From the NCBI GenBank assembly GCA_958352845.1, contig CATWQC010000002.1:77059-141058 (forward strand): DNA of 64,000 bases, read 5' to 3'. How positions within the stretch are numbered: position 1 is the stretch's first letter; each line of letters starts with the position of its first letter. A model generated the notes under the pieces. That model saw only the letters and a program-made list of their open reading frames with translations, was not told the origin of the DNA and searched no databases. This DNA comes from an uncultured Collinsella sp. (GTDB taxonomy: Bacteria > Actinomycetota > Coriobacteriia > Coriobacteriales > Coriobacteriaceae). Of this stretch, positions 32,057 to 40,437 are shown piece by piece. The position numbers and the translations under genes were made by a program.

Positions 32057-34939
32057 ATGACGCTACTGTATTTCCTTACCCTGTTTCCGCTGGTACCGGC
32101 GCTGGGCATGCTGCTCGCGCGCGGTGACCGCGCCCGCGATGCGGTGGGGCTTGTAGGCTCCGGCATTATTATGGCGGTGACAGTTGTAGTCGCCGTCATG
32201 TTTTTTGGCACGGGTCCGCAGAGCTTTGAGGTTGCCCCCGGCACCTCGCATGTGCTCTCGATCATCAGCTCCGTCATCGACGTCATCCTGTGCGCCGTAA
32301 TCCTGTACAACGCGTACAAATATAGGAACGCGCTCACCACGGTGCTCGGCATAGTCCAGCTGGTGGGCTCGCTCGCCTTTGCAGCCATGACGTTGCCCGC
32401 GGCCGAAGCCGTCACGGCAACGCCGCTCTACCTGGACTACATGAGCGTGATCATGGTGCTCGCCGTCGGCATCGTCGGCAGCCTAATCTGCGTGTATGCC
32501 TTGGGTTATATGAAGGACTTCCAGGCCCATGACGAGCACGAGGCCGCGCTGCGCGGGCAGACCGTGCCCGATCGTCGCCCGCAGTTCCTGGCGCTTATGT
32601 TCCTGTTCCTCTCGGCCATGTTCGTCATCGTGACGAGCGACAACCTTGAGTGGCTGTTCTGCGGCTGGGAAATCACCACCGTGTGCTCGTTCCTTATGAT
32701 TGGCTACACGCGCACGCCCGAGGCCATCAAGAACGCCTTTACCCAGATCATCCTCAACATGCTGGGCGGCATCGCGTTTTTGGCTGGACTCATGTATCTG
32801 CACGTTAACGGCATGCCGCTGACCATCTCGGGCATGGTCGAGCTTGCCGGCGCCGGAACCGCGCAATCCGCGCTGCTGGTGATGCCGGTCGTCCTGCTGT
32901 CGCTCGCCGCACTCACCAAGGCCGCACAGATGCCGTTCCACACGTGGCTGTTGGGTGCCATGGTTGCCCCTACGCCCACGAGCGCCCTGCTGCACTCGTC
33001 AACCATGGTCAAAGCCGGTGTGTTCCTGATGGTCAAGCTGAGCCCGCTCTATGCCATCTATCCCGTGACTGGCTTTATGGTCACGAGTGTGGGTGCCATC
33101 ACGTTTTTGCTCGCTGCCCTCATGGCCATCTCGCAGAGCAACGCCAAACGCGTGCTCGCGTACTCCACCATTTCCAACTTGGGCCTCATTAGTGCCTGCC
33201 TGGGTGTCGGCGCGCCCGAGGCCGTATGGGCGGCCATCTTCCTGATCCTGTTCCACACGGTGGCCAAGTCGCTGCTGTTCCTGTGCGTGGGCACGGCCGA
33301 GCATCATATCGGCAGCCGCGATATTGAGGACATGGACGGTATGTTCAGCCGCATGCCACACCTGACGCGCCTGATGATGCTGGGCATCATGGGCATGTTT
33401 GTGGCGCCGTTTGGCATGCTCGTGTCCAAGTGGGGCGCCCTGGTGGCGTTCGCGCAGACCGGCAACGTGCTCATGATTATGGTGCTTGCCTTTGGCTCGG
33501 CCGCGACGTTCTTCTTCTGGGGCAAGTGGCTTGCCAAGCTTTCGGGCGTCGATCCCACGGCTCAAAACGTTGAGGTCAATGTCCATAAGACCGAGTGGAT
33601 GGCGCTCAACACCATCGCCGCGCTGCTGATTCTGTGCTGCGTGGCCTTCCCGCTCATCTCGAGCGGTCTGGTGTCGCCTTACTTGGCCATGGTGTTTGGC
33701 CGCGTGCCGTACGTTATCGGCAAGGACGCCATGTATCTGATGGTAGTTATCGTGGCTTTTATCGCCGTGGTGCTGCTGACGTCGTTCCGCGTGAGCAATA
33801 AGCCGCACGTCAACGTGTACCTTTCGGGCGTGGGAACCGACAAATATCGCCATTTCCGCGGCTCGATGGGACACGAGGTGAAGGCCGAAAAGCGCAATTG
33901 GTACTCGGAGGACGCCCTTGGCGAGAAGCGTATTGGCCCCGTGGGCAGCGTCGTGTGCTGCAGCATTATCTTGTTTGCGCTGCTGTGTTGCGCGTGGATT
34001 GGGCCCGAGAGACTTGCCATGAGCGCGCCCTCGGTGTTGCGCGGCAAGTATTTTGAAGGTTCGGGCGTCGTGGGCATCTTTATTGGTACCGTGGTGTTTG
34101 CCCTGCTGGCGCCTTTGGTTGGTGGCCTGATCGATGGCCTTGACCGCAAACTTTCGGCCCGCATGCAGGGCCGCGTGGGCCCGCGCCTGCTGCAGCCCTT
34201 CTACGACGTTGCCAAGCTACTGCGCAAGGCCCCTGCCAGCGTAAACACCATGGACGATACCTACATGGCGTGCGCGCTCATCTTTACCGTGGTGGGCGGC
34301 GGTATCTTTGTGTCAGGCTCCAACACGCTGCTGTGCGCCTTTATGGTGACGCTCGCCGCGATCTTTGTGGTGCTGGCGTCCGCCTCGACGCAAAGCCCAT
34401 TTGCCCAGGTTGGCGCCGATCGTGAGTTGCTGCAGGTTATGAGTTACGAGCCCGCCGTTCTGCTGATGAGCGTGGGCCTGTACCTTGCCACCGATAGCTT
34501 CGACTCTATCGCCGTGACGGGGCAGTCGGCCCCCATCATCGTGTACAGCGCGCCCATCTTCCTCGCGCTGCTCGCGGTGCTTACCATCAAGCTGCGCAAG
34601 TCGCCGTTCGATCTTTCGTACTCGCATCACGCGCATCAGGAGATTGTCCAGGGTGTCGCCACCGAGATGAGCGGCGGCACGTTGGCCAAGATGACCCTTA
34701 TGCACTGGTGCGAGACCGTGCTGTTTTTGATGTGGGTGGGCATGTTCTTTGTCTGGGACAACCCGGTGAGCTGGGTGGTCGCCCTGGTCGTGATGGCTGT
34801 GACGTATTTTGTCGAGGTGCTGATCGACAACACCTTCGCACGCAGCACTTGGCGCAGCTGCTTTAGGCTCGGATGGGGCGTGGCGCTGGTGTTTGGCCTG
34901 CTCAACCTTATGCCCATCCTCGTCGACGTGTTTATTTAG
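32057..34939 (+). CDS. Ech-type hydrogenase membrane subunits A and B fused (NuoL-like plus NuoH-like)
   Basis: 960 residues. Residues 1-~640 are an antiporter-like NuoL/M/EchA protein with many membrane spans and the hallmark KAAQMPFHTWL then APTPTSALLHSSTMVKAG. Residues ~660-960 are a NuoH/EchB protein: RMQGRVGPRLLQPFYDVAKL and SPFDLSYSHHAHQEIVQG. In described Ech and Hyf complexes these are separate chains; here one frame runs through with no stop or internal start evident. The ATG at 32057 has GGGGGAG 7 bases upstream. First gene of an operon in the Ech order A-B-C-D-E-F. It forms the ion-pumping membrane arm. Confidence 0.9.
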   Translation: MTLLYFLTLFPLVPALGMLLARGDRARDAVGLVGSGIIMAVTVVVAVMFFGTGPQSFEVAPGTSHVLSIISSVIDVILCAVILYNAYKYRNALTTVLGIVQLVGSLAFAAMTLPAAEAVTATPLYLDYMSVIMVLAVGIVGSLICVYALGYMKDFQAHDEHEAALRGQTVPDRRPQFLALMFLFLSAMFVIVTSDNLEWLFCGWEITTVCSFLMIGYTRTPEAIKNAFTQIILNMLGGIAFLAGLMYLHVNGMPLTISGMVELAGAGTAQSALLVMPVVLLSLAALTKAAQMPFHTWLLGAMVAPTPTSALLHSSTMVKAGVFLMVKLSPLYAIYPVTGFMVTSVGAITFLLAALMAISQSNAKRVLAYSTISNLGLISACLGVGAPEAVWAAIFLILFHTVAKSLLFLCVGTAEHHIGSRDIEDMDGMFSRMPHLTRLMMLGIMGMFVAPFGMLVSKWGALVAFAQTGNVLMIMVLAFGSAATFFFWGKWLAKLSGVDPTAQNVEVNVHKTEWMALNTIAALLILCCVAFPLISSGLVSPYLAMVFGRVPYVIGKDAMYLMVVIVAFIAVVLLTSFRVSNKPHVNVYLSGVGTDKYRHFRGSMGHEVKAEKRNWYSEDALGEKRIGPVGSVVCCSIILFALLCCAWIGPERLAMSAPSVLRGKYFEGSGVVGIFIGTVVFALLAPLVGGLIDGLDRKLSARMQGRVGPRLLQPFYDVAKLLRKAPASVNTMDDTYMACALIFTVVGGGIFVSGSNTLLCAFMVTLAAIFVVLASASTQSPFAQVGADRELLQVMSYEPAVLLMSVGLYLATDSFDSIAVTGQSAPIIVYSAPIFLALLAVLTIKLRKSPFDLSYSHHAHQEIVQGVATEMSGGTLAKMTLMHWCETVLFLMWVGMFFVWDNPVSWVVALVVMAVTYFVEVLIDNTFARSTWRSCFRLGWGVALVFGLLNLMPILVDVFI

Positions 34940-34951
34940 GAGGCGGCATCC

Positions 34952-35506
34952 ATGGATCATAAAATGTCGCGCTCGCCGTGGGTTATTCATTACGACGGCT
35001 CGAGCTGCAACGGATGCGATATCGAGGTGCTGGCCTCGCTCACGCCACTGTTCGATGCGGAGCGCTTTGGCGTGGTCAACACCGGCAACCCCAAGCATGC
35101 GGATATCTTTTTGGTGACGGGGTCGGTCAATGCCCAGAACCTGCCCGTCGTGCGCCAGATCTACAACCAGATGCTCGAGCCCAAGTGCGTGGTGGCCTGC
35201 GGTATCTGCGCGTGTTCGGGCGGCGTGTTCCGCGACGCCTATAACGTGATCGGCGGCGTGGACCGCGCGATTCCCGTGGACGTGTACGCGCCCGGGTGCG
35301 CCATTCGCCCCGAGACGGTGATCGATGCCATCGTGGAGGCGTGCGGCATCCTGGACCAGAAGGAGGCCGTGATGCGCGCCGGCGGCGATCCGCTTACCGT
35401 GGGCGGCGCCGCAACCTGGGACGGTGGCGTTGAGCTGGGCGAGGACGGGTTTGTGGCTGCTGCGGAGGCCGGCGACGCGACCGCCGCTGCAAGGGAGGCC
35501 GAGTAA
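34952..35506 (+). CDS. echC: Ech hydrogenase small subunit (EchC, NuoB-like)
   Basis: 184 residues. Cysteines for the proximal 4Fe-4S cluster are complete: SSCNGCD, VACGICACSGG and YAPGCAIRP. The NuoB-like core ends near residue 130; an Ala/Glu/Gly-rich tail of about 50 residues follows, longer than in typical EchC. AGGAGGC lies 7 bases before the ATG at 34952. The stop overlaps the echD start by one base (TAATG). It passes electrons from the ferredoxin-like subunit to the NiFe site. Confidence 0.92.
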   Translation: MDHKMSRSPWVIHYDGSSCNGCDIEVLASLTPLFDAERFGVVNTGNPKHADIFLVTGSVNAQNLPVVRQIYNQMLEPKCVVACGICACSGGVFRDAYNVIGGVDRAIPVDVYAPGCAIRPETVIDAIVEACGILDQKEAVMRAGGDPLTVGGAATWDGGVELGEDGFVAAAEAGDATAAAREAE

Positions 35507-36225
35507 TGCAAAAGGCAATCTATACCACCGTCGGGATCGAAGAGCTCCTGTCGCATGTCCAGGCGCTTAAGGGCGTCGGCGCGCGCTTTGTGCAAATGCA
35601 CGCTGAACGCAACGTCGACGACGGCTCGTATCGCTTGGTCTATACGTTTATCAACGTTCGTGCTGCTCAGGAGCATATTGCGCAGGACGGCAGCTATGCG
35701 ATCGAGAACCTGGTGGTTGAGGGAATTAATCAGTACCAGGAGATTCCGTCCATCAGCTCGTACTATCCGGCAGTATTCCCGTTTGAAAACGAAGCGCACG
35801 ACCTGTTTGGTCTTGCCATCACCGATATGCAGATTGACTTTAAGGGCTTTTTCTACCAGGTCTCGACTGCCGAGCCCATGAGCGTTATCACGCCCGAGGT
35901 GAAGGCCGCGCGCGAGAAAGCCATGAAGGTCCGTGCCGCTGCCGAGGCCAAGGCGCGCAAGGCCGCGGCCGAGAAGGCTGCTACTGCCACGGCCGCTGCG
36001 GGGGAGGGCACTGCGGGCGCTGGCGATGCTGCGGGCGCTGCCGTCGCTCAGCCCGCTGCGGCTGCCGGCTCCGATGCTCAGCACGATGAAACTGCTGCGA
36101 AGGCCGCGCTCAAGGCTGCCGAGATGGAGGCAAAGCTCGCCGCCATGGATCCCGAGAAAGCGGCCAAGGTCCGCGCGGCGCTTGCCGCCAAGGCCGCCCG
36201 CGACAAGCAGAAAAAGGAGGCGTAA
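35506..36225 (+). CDS. echD: Ech hydrogenase subunit D (NuoC-like) with Ala/Lys-rich tail
   Basis: 239 residues. The first ~125 are the NuoC/30-kDa-type domain: HVQALKGVGARFVQMHAE, then YYPAVFPFENEAHDLFGLAI, the signature that contacts the large subunit. The remaining ~110 residues are almost only Ala, Lys, Glu and Arg, predicted helical or disordered, and absent from ordinary EchD of about 120 residues. Base use stays like the neighbours, so it is not a frameshift artefact. It starts within the echC stop codon and ends 5 bases before echE. Confidence 0.88.
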   Translation: MQKAIYTTVGIEELLSHVQALKGVGARFVQMHAERNVDDGSYRLVYTFINVRAAQEHIAQDGSYAIENLVVEGINQYQEIPSISSYYPAVFPFENEAHDLFGLAITDMQIDFKGFFYQVSTAEPMSVITPEVKAAREKAMKVRAAAEAKARKAAAEKAATATAAAGEGTAGAGDAAGAAVAQPAAAAGSDAQHDETAAKAALKAAEMEAKLAAMDPEKAAKVRAALAAKAARDKQKKEA

Positions 36226-36230
36226 GGTCC

Positions 36231-37319
36231 ATGGCACATCGCTCCGTTATTCCGTTTGGCCCGCAGCACCCGGTGCTGCCCGAGCCGCTTCATCTGGACC
36301 TGGTGATCGAGGACGATCGCGTCATCGAGGCAATTCCGCAGATCGGCTTTGTGCACCGCGGGCTCGAGAAGCTCACCGAAAAGCGCGACATGCATCAGTT
36401 TGGCTACATCGCCGAGCGCATCTGCGGCATTTGCGCCGTGGGCCACAGCTACGGCTATGCCAGCGCCTGCGAGCGCATGCTCGAAATCGAGGTGCCCGAC
36501 CGCGTGCAGTATATCCGCACCATTTTGCACGAGCTTTCGCGCATTCACTCGCATCTGCTGTGGCTGGGCCTGCTCGCCGATGCCTTTGGTTTCGAGGCAC
36601 TGTTCTATCGTTCGTGGACCCTACGCGAGCAGATTCTTAAGATCTTTGAGAGCACCTGCGGCGGCCGCGTGATCCTTTCGATTAACGAGATCGGCGGCCT
36701 TAAACACGACATTGAGGACTCCGAACTGGCGGGCATTGTCCAGACGCTCGATGCCATGCGTCCTGACTACGAGGCCTTGGTGCATACGTTTTTGGACGAC
36801 AATAGCTCCGGCGAGCGCCTGCACGGCGTGGGCGTGATCAGCAAGAAGGACGCGCTGGATCTGTCGATGGTCGGCCCGTTCGGTCGCGCCTCGGGCGTGG
36901 ATTACGACGTGCGCATGTTTGGCGACGGCGCCTATGCTGATCTGGCCGCGTTTGGGCCTATCGTTGCTAGCGATGGCGACTGCTATGCCCGCTGCCAGGT
37001 GCGCTGTGCCGAGGTCACGCAGGCCATGGACATCATTAAGGAGCTTGTGGGCAAGATTCCGCACGACGGGATCGGCGGGCGCACCAAGCTTACACCGGCC
37101 GACGGCGCGCGCGGCGAGGTTGTGATTGAGCAGCCGCGCGGCGAGGCGTATTACTATGTGCGCGGCAACGGCACCAAGAATCTGGACCGTTTTCGCGTGC
37201 GCACGCCGACGTCGCAAAACCTGGCAGGTCTGACGCATGCGCTGCAGGGCGTGCTCATTGCCAACGTGCCCATGATTATCCTGACCATTGATCCCTGCAT
37301 TAGCTGCACGGAAAGGTAG
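36231..37319 (+). CDS. echE: Ech-type NiFe hydrogenase large subunit (EchE)
   Basis: 362 residues. Both Ni-binding motifs are present: RICGICAVGHSYG near residue 63 and DPCISCTER at the very C-terminus, so the active site is intact. The chain stops straight after this second motif, so no C-terminal extension needs cleaving, as known for Ech large subunits. It also has the complex I-like core (FGPQHPVLPEPLHLDL, GFVHRGLEKL). It catalyses H2 formation from protons with electrons from ferredoxin (or the reverse). GGAGGCG precedes the ATG. No maturation (hyp) genes are in this window. Confidence 0.95.
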   Translation: MAHRSVIPFGPQHPVLPEPLHLDLVIEDDRVIEAIPQIGFVHRGLEKLTEKRDMHQFGYIAERICGICAVGHSYGYASACERMLEIEVPDRVQYIRTILHELSRIHSHLLWLGLLADAFGFEALFYRSWTLREQILKIFESTCGGRVILSINEIGGLKHDIEDSELAGIVQTLDAMRPDYEALVHTFLDDNSSGERLHGVGVISKKDALDLSMVGPFGRASGVDYDVRMFGDGAYADLAAFGPIVASDGDCYARCQVRCAEVTQAMDIIKELVGKIPHDGIGGRTKLTPADGARGEVVIEQPRGEAYYYVRGNGTKNLDRFRVRTPTSQNLAGLTHALQGVLIANVPMIILTIDPCISCTER

Positions 37320-37326
37320 GCGCGGC

Positions 37327-37668
37327 ATGAGTTTGCTGACATTTGCCAAGACGGCCTTGGGCTCTATGGTCAAGCAGCCGGTCACGGTGTGCTATCCGCA
37401 GGAGAAGCTCGCGGCGCCCAAGCGCCTGCGCGGGCACATCGTCAACGACATGGACGTGTGCATCTGCTGCGGCATGTGCGTGCGCCGCTGCCCGGCGGGC
37501 GCGCTCGCGGTCGATCGCAAGGGTGGAACGTGGTCGATCGACCCGTATGCCTGCGTGGTGTGCGGTGAGTGCATCGAGAGCTGCCCCAAGCACTGCCTGA
37601 CTATGGACACCGCTCGTACTCCAGTTGCGGCGAATAAGACTCCCACGGTAGAAACCAAGCCGGAGTAA
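37327..37668 (+). CDS. echF: Ech hydrogenase 2x[4Fe-4S] subunit (EchF)
   Basis: 113 residues, NuoI-like polyferredoxin. Two Cys motifs, CICCGMCVRRCP and CVVCGECIESCP, hold two 4Fe-4S clusters that receive electrons from soluble ferredoxin. The ATG at 37327 lies 7 bases after the echE stop. It is the last gene; a strong hairpin follows. Confidence 0.93.
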   Translation: MSLLTFAKTALGSMVKQPVTVCYPQEKLAAPKRLRGHIVNDMDVCICCGMCVRRCPAGALAVDRKGGTWSIDPYACVVCGECIESCPKHCLTMDTARTPVAANKTPTVETKPE

Positions 37669-37689
37669 CGCTGGGATAGAACTGGAATA

Positions 37690-37723
37690 GGGGCCGGTGG
37701 GGCAATTTTGCCCCACCGGCCCC
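37690..37723 (+). terminator. Hairpin ending the Ech operon
   Basis: GGGGCCGGTGGGGCAA / TTGCCCCACCGGCCCC, 16-bp perfect stem, 2-base loop, 21 bases after echF. No T-tract follows. Confidence 0.7.
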
Positions 37724-37755
37724 GCGCTTAAACGCGCGGTTGTGCCGTCGCGAAC

Positions 37756-37907
37756 AAAACTATGCCGGATTACTACGATAAATCGCCCACCTCCAACCAC
37801 ACCGCATTTGGCAAAATCAAAACCGCAGGTAGACGGCTTGTAGTTTTGCGAAAAAATCACGCGTGGTCGGGAATCTCGTTTTTATCGTAGTAAACCGGCA
37901 TAGTTTT
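37756..37907. repeat. 152-bp nested palindrome, copy A2
   Basis: Same 152-base length and ends (AAAACTATGCCGG ... CCGGCATAGTTTT) as A1 and A3 but with different inner arm sequence, ATTACTACGATAAA pairing with TTTATCGTAGTAAA, and a second stem ACCAC/GTGGT in place of ACCAT/ATGGT. The core AAAACCGCAGGTAGAC is conserved. Confidence 0.85.
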
Positions 37908-38000
37908 GAAATGACACCATATTCGTAACAGCACTTGATCTCCCGTGGACAGAGGGAAACGGATCATTTTGGCCTCGCGAGGACATCCGTGTGGCCCGTT

Positions 38001-38162
38001 CGCCATGAAATGGGCCTATCTACTACGTTTGGGCGGTGGCCCTCAACCACGGCAAAAAATGCGAAAAGAAAACCGCAGGTAGAACGCCTGCGGTTTTCTG
38101 GAAAACGGGGGTATGGTCAAGGGTATCGAGTCAAACGTAGTAGATGGGCAGGTTTCGTGGCG
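38001..38162. repeat. ~162-bp nested palindrome, copy B2
   Basis: Arms CGCCATGAAATGGGCCTATC... and ...GATGGGCAGGTTTCGTGGCG; centre AAAACCGCAGG / CCTGCGGTTTT (38069-38097). It is flanked by direct repeats GGAAACGGATCATTTTGG (about 37966) and AAAACGGATCATTTTGG (about 38195). It aligns over its whole length with the reverse complement of B1. Confidence 0.8.
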
Positions 38163-38254
38163 AGCGGTTCCGGGTGATTCCTTGGGGACGGAGGAAAACG
38201 GATCATTTTGGTCCCGCGAGGCTTGCGGAGGCGCTCGTGCAGAGCCGCTCGGAC

Positions 38255-38406
38255 AAAACTATGCCGGTTTACGGGGCTAAGTCACGCGCTCCCAACCATG
38301 CCGATATCCGTGAAAATAAAACCGCAGGTAGACAAGCCGTCATTTTACGGAAAACGCGGGTATGGATGGGGGCCCTGAGCTTAGCCCCGTAAACCGGCAT
38401 AGTTTT
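38255..38406. repeat. 152-bp nested palindrome, copy A3
   Basis: Ends and length as A1; inner arm ...TTTACGGGGCTAAG / CTTAGCCCCGTAAA, second stem CCATGCC/GGTATGG. Together with B2 it forms the cassette also found inverted at 22552-23032. The 799-base gap 37669-38467 holds only the Ech hairpin, A2, B2 and A3. Confidence 0.85.
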
Positions 38407-38467
38407 GAAATGGCATTAAATCGATAACAGCTATTTTGCTCTGTCGGAGCGGTTGGTCGTTGGGTAA

Positions 38468-39097
38468 TTACCCTCGCAGGTACGCAATGGCGATTTGCGT
38501 ACGGTTGCGTAGCCCCATTTTGGCTAGGATTGAGCTGATGTGGTTGCGCACGGTGCCTTCGCCCATATAGGCGGTGGCAGCGATCTCCTTGTTGTCGAGG
38601 CCGCGGGCGATGAGCTCGGCGACTTCGAACTCGCGGTCGGTCAGGCCGGCAAAGGCGGCGGGCCGGCGGGTCGCGCCGGCCTCGACGTCCGCCCCATCAA
38701 AGTTGATATCTTCGATCGCCTTGCCCTCGAGCACGCGTTTGCCGTCCATGACCTGCGCCAACGCCGGCGGAATGGCAGCGACATCGGTCTTGATCAGGTA
38801 GCCGCGGGCGCCCAGCTTGAGCGCCGACACAATGTACTCGTCATCCGAGAACGTCGTCAGAAACACCACGCGCGCCGCAGGGTCGTGCTCAAGGATCTCG
38901 CGCGCGGCCGAAAGGCCGTCGCGTCCCGGCATCTGGATGTCGAGCAGCGCGATATCGGGTGCGTGCTCGGCGTAGAGCGCCACCGCATCGTTGCCGTTGG
39001 CACCGGTGCCCACCACTTCGATCTGCGGCTGGGCGCCCAAGATAATCTTGAGCGAATCGACCACCAAGCGGTCGTCGTCGACAACGATGAGCCTCAT
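38468..39097 (-). CDS. NarL/LuxR-family response regulator
   Basis: 209 residues. The receiver domain has VVDDDRLV, the phospho-acceptor Asp in IALLDIQMPG (~residue 51) and the Lys in YLIKTD; the C-terminal HTH has LTDREFEVAELIARGLDNKEIA and GTVRNHISSILAKMG. Its start overlaps the end of the kinase gene by 4 bases (ATGA), so the two form a pair. The divergent ABC-2 exporter at 40438 is the obvious target. Confidence 0.94.
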   Translation of the reverse strand: MRLIVVDDDRLVVDSLKIILGAQPQIEVVGTGANGNDAVALYAEHAPDIALLDIQMPGRDGLSAAREILEHDPAARVVFLTTFSDDEYIVSALKLGARGYLIKTDVAAIPPALAQVMDGKRVLEGKAIEDINFDGADVEAGATRRPAAFAGLTDREFEVAELIARGLDNKEIAATAYMGEGTVRNHISSILAKMGLRNRTQIAIAYLRG

Positions 39098-40239
39098 CGG
39101 CCCTCATCTCCTTGCTGTTTGGGAACGGTGGCAAACACACGCCAGCCGCCGGCGCCGGCACGCGGGCCGGCGGTGAAGGCGCCGCCAAGCGCCTCGATGC
39201 GCTCGCGCATGGAGGCGAGCCCCATGCCCTCCGCGGTGCCGCGGCCGCTTGCTTGGACCTCACCCACGCCATCGTCGGTAACAATGAGCTGGTAAAACGA
39301 CGGATGCTCCATGCACCGTACGGTGACGGTCTGGGCGCAAGCGTGGCGCATGGTATTGGAGAGCGCTTCGCGCAGGACCGCTGCAAAGCAGTTGGCGACG
39401 TTTGCGGGCGCATGTTCGGCCATAACTTCAAGCTCAATCTGCGGGCCGCCGTCCGAGCGTGTGCCTTCGACAATGCGTTCGAGCTGCACGGAAAGGTCGA
39501 CGGCGTTGTCGTTGAGCGCGTGGACGCTGGTGCGCACAAGCTGGAGCGCCTCGTCAACCGTGCGTTTAACGTCGGCGAAATCGGCGGCGACGCCAGGCTC
39601 GTCGGCGTGGACCACGCGTAGGGCTTCGGCCTGCAGTGAGGCGCGCGTGAGCTGGTGGCCGACGTTATCGTGAATCTCGCGCGCGATACGGGCTCGCTCG
39701 GCGAGTGTCGCGAGTTCGACTTCGTAGTCCTGGCGGTCAGCAAGATCGCGGTTGCGCGCCTCGAGCGCGAGGGCTCGTTCCTGCAGCTCGTCGCGGGTAC
39801 GGCGCATGCGCTGCTGCTCGCGCTCCAACTGGGCGGTACGTAGCGATAACAAGGCGGCGGCGACCGAAAGGATGGAGGTCAGCAGGAGCGTTCGGACGGT
39901 AAGCGCGTCGGTGCGAAGGTCCGCGACGAGCGCAAAGGCAAAGACGGAGCCAATGCCCAGTACGACCCAGGCGTGCTCACGGCGCACGCGCCGCGCGATG
40001 TCATAGAAGGCGAGAGGCGCAAACGGCACAAACGGCGGCACGAAGACAGCCGCGATGATGTAAGCGTAGCTCGCGGCCTCGCTCGCACGGCGGGCGCGGT
40101 TTCTCTGTGCGATCTCGGCCAGTGAGGTGGCAATAACGCCAAGGCAAAACGCCGCGACCAGGCGAGCGTCTACAGCAAGACCCATGGCGGCCGCAATGCA
40201 GCACGCCAGCACGATCGATTTGTCGAAAAGCCTGTTCAT
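39094..40239 (-). CDS. NarX-type sensor histidine kinase (HisKA_3)
   Basis: 381 residues from the ATG at 40239. About six short hydrophobic segments come first, then a coiled coil (LEREQQRMRRTRDELQERAL), the HisKA_3 box ERARIAREIHDNVGHQLTRA with the phosphorylated His, and an ATP-binding domain with REALSNTMRHA and MGLASMRERIEALGG. The receptor part has almost no extracellular loops, as in cell-envelope-stress or drug-sensing kinases. The frame is open to 40362, and no clear ribosome site marks the start. Confidence 0.88.
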   Translation of the reverse strand: MNRLFDKSIVLACCIAAAMGLAVDARLVAAFCLGVIATSLAEIAQRNRARRASEAASYAYIIAAVFVPPFVPFAPLAFYDIARRVRREHAWVVLGIGSVFAFALVADLRTDALTVRTLLLTSILSVAAALLSLRTAQLEREQQRMRRTRDELQERALALEARNRDLADRQDYEVELATLAERARIAREIHDNVGHQLTRASLQAEALRVVHADEPGVAADFADVKRTVDEALQLVRTSVHALNDNAVDLSVQLERIVEGTRSDGGPQIELEVMAEHAPANVANCFAAVLREALSNTMRHACAQTVTVRCMEHPSFYQLIVTDDGVGEVQASGRGTAEGMGLASMRERIEALGGAFTAGPRAGAGGWRVFATVPKQQGDEGR

Positions 40240-40437
40240 ACGGGTATTGTACGCGAAGCTGCGCATGGTGGAGGAGGCCGCCTGCGCGACCGTGACATTC
40301 CTCCCGCGCGGCAAATCGGGGGCGTCGGCAGGTCGCACGACCAAGCCCCGCACTCGTGACAAAGCTCACTGGTGCGCGCCGGCGGCTCCTGCGATGATGC
40401 AATCGTACCGGGCCGCAATCAACGGAAGGGCCGCCTC

